The notes under the pieces are model-generated. The model had not been told where the DNA came from. It saw nothing but the letters and a program-made list of their open reading frames with translations, and did no database searches. Of a stretch of 5,441 nucleotides of DNA, positions 1-5,293 are shown one piece after another (position 1 is the first letter of the stretch; each line of letters starts with the position of its first letter). The stretch comes from Deltaproteobacteria bacterium. Lineage in GTDB: Bacteria; Desulfobacterota; DSM-4660; Desulfatiglandales; Desulfatiglandaceae. The stretch covers positions 1 through 5,441 of the forward strand of contig JAFDJF010000219.1 of NCBI GenBank assembly GCA_019307645.1, in the 5' to 3' direction. The translations under genes were made by a program, and so were the position numbers.

Positions 1-492
1 TGCGGGGAAAGGCTTGTTGAGATCGAGGGCATCAAAAATGTAGTTGTTGTTCCCCCTGAAGACTCGGAAACCGGACAGGTCCTTACGCTTTCCCAGCCGG
101 ATATTGATGCGCTTGTACGCTCCAAGGCGGCCATGTACACCATCTTGACCACTATCAGTAACACGGTTAATATACCCATGAAAGACATCGATAAATTTTA
201 TATAGCCGGCACCTTTGGGACATACATTGATCCCAGATCAGCTATTACTATAGGCATGATCCCGGACCGTCCCAGTGAGACTTATGTCCCTTTAGGGAAT
301 ACATCTCTTGAGGGAGCAAGTAGGGCACTGTTATCGTCTCAGGACAGAGATGAAATTTATCGAATCCGAGATCAGATCACCTATATTGAGCTCAATGTGA
401 ACCAGGAATTCATGAATCTTTTCAGTGCGGCAAAATTTCTTCCGCATACAGACAGGTCTCTTTTTCCTTCCGTGGAAGTGAGGTCGTCCTGA
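1..492 (+). CDS. C-terminal part of a RACo-like corrinoid-activating ASKHA ATPase (DUF4445 domain), 5' end outside the window
   Basis: The reading frame is open from base 1 to TGA at 490-492, giving 163 residues with no start of its own, so only the C-terminal part is present. Proteins of this family (reductive activator of corrinoid protein, RACo/RamA-like) are usually about 550-650 residues, with an N-terminal [2Fe-2S] ferredoxin domain and a C-terminal ASKHA ATPase. They use ATP to return an oxidised Co(II) corrinoid protein to Co(I) for methyl transfer. Seen here are the family's C-terminal hallmarks: the segment LTLSQPDIDALVRSKAA (residues 28-44), the glycine-rich GTFGTYIDP followed by a conserved A..IG.IPD (70-89), GNTSLEGA (99-106) and a terminal F..A.FLPHTD region (141-151). 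The iron-sulfur and phosphate-binding motifs would lie upstream and cannot be checked. Neighbouring methyltransferase or corrinoid-protein genes are expected upstream, not downstream. Confident on family; the exact corrinoid partner is unknown. Confidence 0.88.
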   Translation, partial: CGERLVEIEGIKNVVVVPPEDSETGQVLTLSQPDIDALVRSKAAMYTILTTISNTVNIPMKDIDKFYIAGTFGTYIDPRSAITIGMIPDRPSETYVPLGNTSLEGASRALLSSQDRDEIYRIRDQITYIELNVNQEFMNLFSAAKFLPHTDRSLFPSVEVRSS

Positions 493-610
493 TTTAACGG
501 CATTGACTGAGCACTATATGCGTAATTATCTCAGCAGCTGAATAGTTGCTTTCCTTTTAACGAGTATTGTGCAAGTATAGGGAAAAATATAGTAACTACT
601 CAGGTTGTAG
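493..610. other. Intergenic spacer after the activator gene
   Basis: This is the first part of the 345-base gap between the activator and the DUF2333 gene; the rest is mostly the repeat element at 611-806. I see no gene here and no convincing Rho-independent terminator. A short TCAG-CAG-CTGA dyad near 532-542 lacks a following T-tract. The stretch ACTCAGGTTGT around 598-609, just before the repeat, resembles TTCAGGTTGT at the left end of the 2547-2700 element, so repeat-related sequence may start slightly before 611. Confidence 0.4.
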
Positions 611-806
611 GGTTCACGGTTCAGGGTTCAAGGTTAAAGGCGATGAAGGAGGGTCTCCATTCTTTAGACAAATACCCTGTACATCTGGTTTTTTGATACG
701 CCAAACGGTTTTGCACCCAAAGTCCGAGGAACACGCTATGTTGCTCTGGAAACATGAAGAAAATCCCGGCAAAATCGAAATTAACTGTGACCGTGAACCT
801 TGAACC
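611..806. repeat. MITE-like element, copy A, with inverted arms made of tandem heptamers
   Basis: The left arm (611-638) is four consecutive 7-base units: GGTTCAC, GGTTCAG, GGTTCAA and GGTTAAA. The right arm (about 781-806), read on the minus strand, begins GGTTCAA GGTTCAC GGTCACA and ends in GTTAA, so the two arms are imperfect inverted repeats enclosing about 142 bases. The bases just inside the left arm (641-685) match 3658-3702 at 40 of 45 positions, showing that this is a dispersed repeat. Short ORFs on both strands inside it look accidental. There is no transposase, so if mobile it would need one supplied elsewhere. No target-site duplication was identified. Confidence 0.7.
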
Positions 807-837
807 GATCACTTTAGGTAAAAGGCGGTAATTAGCC

Positions 838-1791
838 ATGGAAAAAGATACTAAAGACAAAAAAAGTAAAATAAAGCCACTTATTTATGTGGTTATTGTG
901 GCCCTTGTTCTTTTTTCGGTCATTGTGATGGCCGTAAACTCAACCAAGCCCGACCGGATCAAACTGGATAATGTGGACACCAAGATCAAGGGATCTGCAT
1001 TCATCAGGACAAACCAGCTCCTTATTGAACAGATGCTTGAAAACTGGTTGCCTAATGATCATTTCTGGCCAACAGCCCTTTTGGACAATATGCCTAATTT
1101 CCAGATCGGAGAGCTGGAGGTTATACGGTATAACATTCGGGGCCTGAGAGACAACCTGTCCCGCATGCGGACTACTGACAAGCTTGACCCTCTTGCGGAA
1201 CAGGCATACACCGCCCTTTCAAACGATCCATACAAGTGGTGGTTTCCGTCTGCGGAAAGCAGATGGAAGAGGGCATCTGAAAATCTTGAGGCCTTTTATC
1301 AGAATCTTCTGACAGGGAAATCCGATTTTTATCCAAGAGCCGATAATCTGGTGGAGCTTCTCACTCAGTATGCGTCACTGATGGGCGGGGTGAACACCCG
1401 GCTTCTCAATGCACCGCGCAACATGAAAGAAGTCCTGGCTGTGGACCACGAAGAAAAACACAGTTCCGGATCGCCTAAGATGGTGGACATAGACATCCCA
1501 TGGTATTTGATTGACAATAACTTTTATTATGCCCAGGGAGTGGCTTATGCCCTTCATGAATCTTTCATGGCCATTCGCATTGATTTTATCGATGTTCTGA
1601 GGGATAAAAATTCAGTTCAACTCGTCGACAAGGTTCTTGAGGATCTCATGAGATGCGATTTTGAACCCTTCGTCGTGTTTAACGGAGATCCCGGAAGTAT
1701 TTTCGCCAATCATTCTCTGAACCTTTCAGGCGTATTCAATGATGCCAGGCTGAAGATAGATTCGCTGATTGTTGCCCTGAAGCAGGGCTGA
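838..1791 (+). CDS. DUF2333 family membrane-anchored protein
   Basis: The 317-residue product has a short Lys-rich N-terminus (residues 1-13) and one hydrophobic segment (about 14-33, IYVVIVALVLFSVIVMAV). That predicts a single inner-membrane anchor with the remainder in the periplasm. The body fits the DUF2333 pattern: LLDNMPNFQIGELEVIRYNIRGLRDNLSR (81-109), WWFPSAESRWKRA..NL..F (134-153), FYPRADNL (164-171), PWYLIDNNFYYAQGVAYALH (221-240), a DF.DVL.DKN segment (249-259) and the C-terminal ANHSLNLSGVFNDAR (290-304). Length is close to the family's usual size. The function of DUF2333 is not known; it is common in proteobacterial envelopes. ATG 838 is chosen because it places the charged leader and membrane segment correctly, with a modest purine-rich AAAGGCGG about 10 bases upstream. 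It begins 31 bases after repeat copy A. A kinase-fold gene follows after 64 bases on the same strand, suggesting co-transcription. Confidence 0.88.
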   Translation: MEKDTKDKKSKIKPLIYVVIVALVLFSVIVMAVNSTKPDRIKLDNVDTKIKGSAFIRTNQLLIEQMLENWLPNDHFWPTALLDNMPNFQIGELEVIRYNIRGLRDNLSRMRTTDKLDPLAEQAYTALSNDPYKWWFPSAESRWKRASENLEAFYQNLLTGKSDFYPRADNLVELLTQYASLMGGVNTRLLNAPRNMKEVLAVDHEEKHSSGSPKMVDIDIPWYLIDNNFYYAQGVAYALHESFMAIRIDFIDVLRDKNSVQLVDKVLEDLMRCDFEPFVVFNGDPGSIFANHSLNLSGVFNDARLKIDSLIVALKQG

Positions 1792-1855
1792 CATTTCCTG
1801 ATCGCCTGTGAAAACATCTTTTAATTGACGCCAATGAACCCGTGCGTATTCGCCC

Positions 1856-2530
1856 ATGTTTGACTCTCTGACACTTTCTGACCTGCCAAAACGGCAGTGC
1901 GCTATTCTGAGAAAATCTACGAACACAAGACCTACCATTTGGCTCGTTGAAGAAGATGGCGTTCGGGCCATTGTCAAAGACTACAGCAGCAGCAAGTTCT
2001 TTTTTAGAAATACGTTCGGGCGTCTTCTCGTGTGGAGAGAGGCGAAGGCCTTTAAAAAAATGAAAAATCTTAAAGGCGTGCCGACTTTTTTCAGGGTCAT
2101 TGGGGGGCTTGCGCTTGTAGTTGAAGCGATCCCGGGAACAGATCTGGGGGAGGCCAAAGACAAGACAAGGCTTCGGGGCGATTTCTTTGATGCCCTCAAG
2201 GACGTTGTGGACGGTTTCCACGAACGGGGGTTGGCCCACTGTGATTTAAAGAGGGCAGCCAATATCATTTTAGGTCACGATGGGCTTCCCTACATTGTAG
2301 ACTGGGCCGCATCTATTTCCAGGAGTGAATTCAGGTTCCCGCTTTTAAACCTGGCCTACAAACGATTTGTGCTGGACGATTATAACGCTATTACCAAGCG
2401 GAAGCTGAAATGTGCCCCTGAACTGGTAACCCCTGAGGAAAGACAGATCTATTATCATCGCAGTTGGGCTGAAACGGCTATCCGGGCTTTCCGAGACAGG
2501 CTGCGCGACTTTTTACAGAAGGTTGCGTAA
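1856..2530 (+). CDS. Small protein-kinase-fold protein of the InaA/WaaP (lipopolysaccharide kinase) type
   Basis: The 224-residue product has kinase-fold landmarks in order: a probable beta-3 lysine in AIVKDYSS (K41), a candidate helix-C glutamate in WREAKAF (E62), a hinge-like VVEAIPG (88-94), the catalytic loop HCDLKRAANIIL (H128, D130, K132, N136) and the metal-binding IVDWAAS (D149) in place of DFG. The catalytic Asp-to-Asn spacing is six residues rather than the usual five, as in InaA/WaaP-like proteins with loops of the DLRQRRN kind. No classical glycine-rich loop is visible, also normal for that group. Known relatives phosphorylate LPS core heptose (WaaP); the substrate here is not evident. 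ATG 1856 is the only standard start after the in-frame TGA at 1835, but it has no good ribosome-binding site. Pairing with the upstream DUF2333 protein hints at an envelope role (inference). The C-terminal APELVTPEERQIYYHRSW segment is helical and basic. Confidence 0.78.
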   Translation: MFDSLTLSDLPKRQCAILRKSTNTRPTIWLVEEDGVRAIVKDYSSSKFFFRNTFGRLLVWREAKAFKKMKNLKGVPTFFRVIGGLALVVEAIPGTDLGEAKDKTRLRGDFFDALKDVVDGFHERGLAHCDLKRAANIILGHDGLPYIVDWAASISRSEFRFPLLNLAYKRFVLDDYNAITKRKLKCAPELVTPEERQIYYHRSWAETAIRAFRDRLRDFLQKVA

Positions 2531-2546
2531 AGGAATTTTAGCTGTT

Positions 2547-2700
2547 CAGGTTGTTTAGGCTGTAGGCTTTTAGTAAAGGATTGAATATCACACACATGGG
2601 GCTCCCATTACTGTATTATTGTAACTGCGTTATTCCTGGAAGAAAATTCCCGGATTTTCCCTTCAGTCTTCAGCCTAAAAGCCTTCAGCCTGACTACCTG
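2547..2700. repeat. Second inverted-repeat element in the convergent gap, built on AGGCTGA-like units
   Basis: The left arm (2547-2573) reads CAGGTTGTTTAGGCTG then TAGGCTTTTAG. The right arm (2675-2700), read on the minus strand, is CAGGTAGTCAGGCTG then AAGGCTTTTAG, so about 23 of 27 positions agree. On the minus strand the right side continues inward with more AGGCTGA/AGACTGA units (to about 2661), giving a degenerate heptamer run. The arms enclose about 100 bases with no gene. The element fills the gap between two convergent genes, and its right arm covers the last codons and stop of the minus-strand gene. Folded as RNA it could work as a bidirectional transcription barrier, but no T-tract makes it a standard terminator. 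Confidence 0.65.
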
Positions 2701-3572
2701 TGTTCTTCCTGAAAAAAACCGATAAATCCATTAATAGAATTGGCCAAAAAAATCTTCTCCCGTTTCTGCAAACCCGGATCCATTTCATTGAAAGCTCTCA
2801 GGTCCGGGTCCTTTTCAAGCAAGGCGTCCATACAGCGGCCTACCAGATCCTCCTCACCTTTCTGCACTTCTTCAAAGATTATTTTTTTCCAGCGAAAGAG
2901 CTGATTACGAAATTTATTCAATAACCTGTGTGAATTTTCTGCTACGCCGAAATGTGCGTAATATATTGTCTGATTTTCCAGGGCGAGCAAGCGGTCGAGG
3001 CTGTCCAGGAAAACCTTGAAAAAAAACCGCGGTGGCGTGGCCGGGCGCAGATATTCCGCCTTATTAATTAGAAAATAATTCCCGCCTGCTTCTCCTGCAA
3101 ACAGGTTGTTTTTATAACAAAAACTCAGGTGGTGCGCCGCATGTCCGGGTGTTTCGATGACTGAAAGATCAGGGACGCTGCTTTGTGTGTGGGGAATCAA
3201 CTTTTCTTCTCTAACGGGCGCAGGCGGCCCATACCCCTTTGCCGTCTCTCCCAGGACCGCCAGGCTGCCTGCCCAGAGCTTTGAGGGATCAACAAGGAAT
3301 TTGATACCTTTTTCGTGGCATATAACCCTTGCCATGGGATAGTGTTCAAGAAGATCGGCCAGGGCTCCTGCGTGGTCGATGTGTATGTGGGTAAGAAGGA
3401 TAAAATCAACTTTGTCCACTCCTATTGATGCCAAAGAATCGATGAGACGACCGGCCGTATTGGAAGGGCCTACATCAACCAGAAAGTCTATATCGTCCTG
3501 ACAGACCCAGGAGCCCAGAAAACCATTGAATCCCGGCATATCCTGTCTGATTTCGATTAGCTTTATACCCAT
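2694..3572 (-). CDS. Metallo-beta-lactamase-fold metal-dependent hydrolase
   Basis: The 292-residue product has the MBL-fold motif set: an N-terminal strand ending LVDVGPS (31-37, with the motif-1 Asp at D33), the metal-binding THIHIDHAG (H62, H64, D66, H67), H144 in ETPGHAAHHLS, the bridging position in FAGEAGG (E161) and H207 in YAHFG. The bridging residue is Glu where most relatives have Asp. The roughly 85 residues after H207 form an extra helical, charged domain rich in Lys and Glu. The group includes glyoxalase II-like hydrolases and many of unknown substrate; none can be chosen here. There is no signal peptide, so it should be cytoplasmic. ATG at 3570-3572 is preceded by GGAG seven bases upstream (minus strand of 3580-3583). 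The stop TAG lies inside the arm of the 2547-2700 repeat. The amidohydrolase gene lies 125 bases upstream on the same strand. Confidence 0.88.
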   Translation of the reverse strand: MGIKLIEIRQDMPGFNGFLGSWVCQDDIDFLVDVGPSNTAGRLIDSLASIGVDKVDFILLTHIHIDHAGALADLLEHYPMARVICHEKGIKFLVDPSKLWAGSLAVLGETAKGYGPPAPVREEKLIPHTQSSVPDLSVIETPGHAAHHLSFCYKNNLFAGEAGGNYFLINKAEYLRPATPPRFFFKVFLDSLDRLLALENQTIYYAHFGVAENSHRLLNKFRNQLFRWKKIIFEEVQKGEEDLVGRCMDALLEKDPDLRAFNEMDPGLQKREKIFLANSINGFIGFFQEEHR

Positions 3573-3591
3573 TTTGTAACTCCGGTTATAA

Positions 3592-3705
3592 GGTTCACGG
3601 TTTTCCGCTTTCGCTTCAGACGGGATCTACGCTTCGCTCCGACAGTCAAGGTTAAAACGATGAAGGAGGGGCTCTATTCTTCAGACAAATACCCTGTTCA
3701 TTCGG
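3592..3705. repeat. Copy B of the heptamer element, interrupted and rearranged
   Basis: It begins GGTTCACGGTT at 3592-3602 like copy A, then differs for about 45 bases, then resumes with CAAGGTTAAA (3647-3656) and the conserved block 3658-3702 that matches 641-685 at 40 of 45 positions. Similarity fades by about 3705. The interrupting stretch holds near-repeats CGCTTTCGCTTC (3606-3617) and CGCTTCGCTCC (3630-3640) around GACGGGATCTA, and replaces the two middle heptamers of copy A. The right-hand inverted arm of copy A is not present. Copies A and B have the same orientation. The block's end covers the stop codon of the upstream minus-strand amidohydrolase gene. Confidence 0.65.
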
Positions 3706-4924
3706 GGGGTAACGGCATCGGGAGGCACATAGCATCGGGCTTCCACGCTTCACCCCGGATGAAGAGTTTGACAGGCGCATTTAATGTGTCGGGCAAACCT
3801 GAAGGGTCTCCCTCGGCAGCACCAAAGGTGACCGGCATTCCAGTACCCAGCCTGCCGAAATCATCTGCCACACCAAGCGTTTTTGCGCCGTTTTGGGTTG
3901 CACATTGGATGCCCTTTTCCAGGGTCATCCCGGCTTGTATCAGGAGTCTGAGTTCCTTTTTAAATGCAGATCCGTGGTGAACGCCCAAGCTCCCGCAATC
4001 GGTACCTATTGCGATCGGAACCCCGTACTGCATTGCCAGCGATATCTGATTCATCTGATGTTCGAGATTCCTGAGTGCTACCTCCCCTTCAACGCTAATG
4101 GTGTCAAGGGATTCGTGATAGGCCTTCATGGTATAAGCCGTGGGTACCCACATCACCTGCCTATCCGCCATCCTCCTGAGGTTGTCTTTGCCCATAAAAA
4201 ACCCGTGCTCAATGGAGTGGCATCCTGCTTCTATTGCCAGTTTAACCGGGAGTTCTCCGTTGGCATGGACCATTACCCTGAGTCCAAGATCGCCGGCAGT
4301 CCGGACAGCAGCCCGCAGTTGGTCCGCATTGAACTGGGGAAGGGTTTTTTTTCCGAATTCTGTCAGGCTGTTGAGGCCGGAGTTAACGATTTTGACATGA
4401 TCAAGACCCTCCTGGCCATGTGCAATGGCCTGTGCGAGGGAATTTCCTCCTGATGGCGGTCTTCCGATGAGCCTTCCATAGCGTCCGGAAGCCCGCCAGG
4501 CCTTGCCTGCAGATCTCAGATAAATGGGCAGTTTTTCCGAGGGCAGGCATTCTGTTTTGTATCTCAAGGCATGTCCCGCATAGTCACCGCCGTCCCTTAC
4601 TGCCACCACACCATGGGCAAGCTGTTGATGAATATGTCTTGAGATTACCTTTTTTATGTTTTCAAACGGGGCATCAAGCTGCTGCTGACGGACCTCCGGG
4701 TTGCTCGTGCCCGACATAAAGAGATGGACATGGGCATCCACAAACCCGGGCAAAAGGGTGCTGTGTGAAAGATCAATGATGTCAGCTTTGCTCAGGTCGG
4801 CGTTTCCTGCCTCTTTGAGAGACATGATTATTCCGTTTTTAATATTGAGCAGCATATTTTGACGGATGTGCCCGCCTGATCCATCTATTAGCCAACCTGC
4901 AAATATAAAAAAAGAATCTGTCAT
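3698..4924 (-). CDS. Amidohydrolase-superfamily metal-dependent hydrolase (imidazolonepropionase/prolidase-like)
   Basis: The 408-residue product is a full-length amidohydrolase. It has an N-terminal beta-sandwich part (3-60), the metal ligands DAHVH (H65, H67), a lysine in DHVKIVNSG (K178) where binuclear members carry a carboxylated Lys, H220 in VMVHANG, H240 in SIEHGFF and the catalytic Asp in IGTDCG (D309). It ends with the C-terminal sandwich strand where family members have a G..ADFV-like segment, here GMPVTFGAAEGDP. All expected metal-site residues are present, so it should be active on an amide, lactam or peptide-like bond; the sequence does not say which. There is no signal peptide, so it is cytoplasmic. 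ATG 4922-4924 has only a weak purine-rich AAAAGAAAT upstream. The final Glu and TGA lie in sequence shared with repeat copy A, so the last residues may be repeat-derived. It is read before the MBL-fold gene and may be transcribed with it. Confidence 0.88.
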   Translation of the reverse strand: MTDSFFIFAGWLIDGSGGHIRQNMLLNIKNGIIMSLKEAGNADLSKADIIDLSHSTLLPGFVDAHVHLFMSGTSNPEVRQQQLDAPFENIKKVISRHIHQQLAHGVVAVRDGGDYAGHALRYKTECLPSEKLPIYLRSAGKAWRASGRYGRLIGRPPSGGNSLAQAIAHGQEGLDHVKIVNSGLNSLTEFGKKTLPQFNADQLRAAVRTAGDLGLRVMVHANGELPVKLAIEAGCHSIEHGFFMGKDNLRRMADRQVMWVPTAYTMKAYHESLDTISVEGEVALRNLEHQMNQISLAMQYGVPIAIGTDCGSLGVHHGSAFKKELRLLIQAGMTLEKGIQCATQNGAKTLGVADDFGRLGTGMPVTFGAAEGDPSGLPDTLNAPVKLFIRGEAWKPDAMCLPMPLPPE

Positions 4925-4931
4925 AATTTCT

Positions 4932-4961
4932 TTTATAGCATCATCTGCCAGGCATTTCCAA
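4932..4961 (-). promoter_or_regulatory. Candidate sigma-70-like promoter for the amidohydrolase gene
   Basis: On the minus strand, TTGGAA (4956-4961) and TATAAA (4932-4937) are separated by 18 bases. Transcription from it would start only a base or two before the ATG at 4924, making a nearly leaderless message, which agrees with the weak ribosome-binding site. The motif match is moderate and could be chance in an AT-rich spacer. Confidence 0.28.
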
Positions 4962-4974
4962 TACCTCTTGGCGA

Positions 4975-5037
4975 TGATTAGGAATAATCACGAAAACGTG
5001 AAACTGCGAAGTAATGAGATTTATAGGATGCCCCTAT
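4975..5037. promoter_or_regulatory. Cluster of short dyads in the divergent intergenic region
   Basis: Three small inverted repeats lie between the divergent genes: TGATTA-GGAA-TAATCA (4975-4990), CACG-AAAA-CGTG (4989-5000) and ATAGG-ATGCC-CCTAT (5023-5037). The first is a perfect 6-base dyad of operator size. They sit upstream of both divergent promoters and could bind regulators, but no known operator consensus is recognised. Confidence 0.25.
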
Positions 5038-5051
5038 TCACATTTTTCTAC

Positions 5052-5080
5052 TTGACAGTGATGCATGTTTAATGCATATT
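5052..5080 (+). promoter_or_regulatory. Predicted promoter of the vapB gene
   Basis: A perfect TTGACA -35 box (5052-5057) is followed after 17 bases by CATATT (5075-5080), a 4-of-6 match to the -10 consensus. The expected start of transcription, about 7 bases further on, falls on or next to the ATG at 5088, so the message would be leaderless. This fits the absence of any Shine-Dalgarno sequence before either candidate start. Confidence 0.5.
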
Positions 5081-5087
5081 AATGCAT
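5061..5087 (+). promoter_or_regulatory. Three phased ATGCAT palindromes, candidate VapB operator
   Basis: The palindrome ATGCAT occurs at 5061-5066, 5072-5077 and 5082-5087, at steps of 11 and 10 bases, so all three lie on the same DNA face. They overlap the spacer, -10 box and start codon of vapB. Ribbon-helix-helix antitoxins normally repress their own promoter by binding arrays of short repeats, so this is the natural operator candidate. Confidence 0.45.
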
Positions 5088-5279
5088 ATGAGAACAACGC
5101 TAAACATAGACGACAAAATATTGGAAAAGGCATCGCGGCTGACCGGCATTAAGGAAAAAACTTCTTTAGTGCGTCTTGGTTTAGAAGCTTTAATTGCCCG
5201 CGAAAGCAGCAAGCGACTGTCTCGACTCGGTGGAACCGAAAATAATCTACGTTCCATTCCCAGACGAAGACCTGCTTAG
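5088..5279 (+). CDS. vapB: VapB-type (DUF2191-like) ribbon-helix-helix antitoxin, no toxin visible
   Basis: The 63-residue product (65 if started at ATG 5082) matches the VapB antitoxin pattern throughout. It has the N-terminal DNA-binding strand MRTTLNIDD, helix A KILEKASRLTGI, helix B KTSLVRLGLEALIARES, and the C-terminal toxin-wrapping tail RLSRLGGTENNLRSIPRRRP. VapB neutralises the PIN-domain RNase VapC and represses its own operon. ATG 5088 is preferred because family members begin MRTTLNID and because the predicted transcript starts there; ATG 5082 falls in an operator palindrome. In most vapBC operons vapC starts at or within a few bases of the vapB stop. Here the frame ends normally at TAG, but the following 162 bases hold no PIN-domain reading frame, only an inverted-repeat element. 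It is therefore a solitary antitoxin, or vapC was displaced or lost, or lies beyond the window. Confidence 0.85.
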   Translation: MRTTLNIDDKILEKASRLTGIKEKTSLVRLGLEALIARESSKRLSRLGGTENNLRSIPRRRPA

Positions 5280-5293
5280 GGCTCGCGCAAAAA

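Noticed and set aside
611..638. GGTTCAA runs resembling a tRNA T-arm, possibly a tRNA or attachment site
   Set aside because: The motif is a simple tandem heptamer. There is no acceptor stem, anticodon arm or CCA end nearby, and no integrase gene.
567..860. Short ORFs on both strands within repeat copy A (567-803 + and 621-860 -)
   Set aside because: They lie inside a dispersed inverted-repeat element, have no recognisable domains and no ribosome-binding sites, and their translations follow the repeat sequence.
1834..1836. Earlier ATG as the start of the kinase gene
   Set aside because: It is in a different frame, and the kinase frame has an in-frame TGA at 1835-1837, so ATG 1856 is the first possible start.
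1736..2239. A 167-residue minus-strand ORF overlapping the end of DUF2333 and the kinase gene
   Set aside because: It spans two well-supported opposite-strand genes and has no domain features; it is a shadow frame.
2531..2693. Classical Rho-independent terminator between the convergent genes
   Set aside because: The inverted arms are separated by about 100 bases and no U-tract follows either arm, so it is described as a repeat rather than a terminator.
3893..4453. A 186-residue plus-strand ORF
   Set aside because: It runs antisense to the amidohydrolase, whose metal-site motifs are all intact on the other strand. Its own translation shows no family motif.
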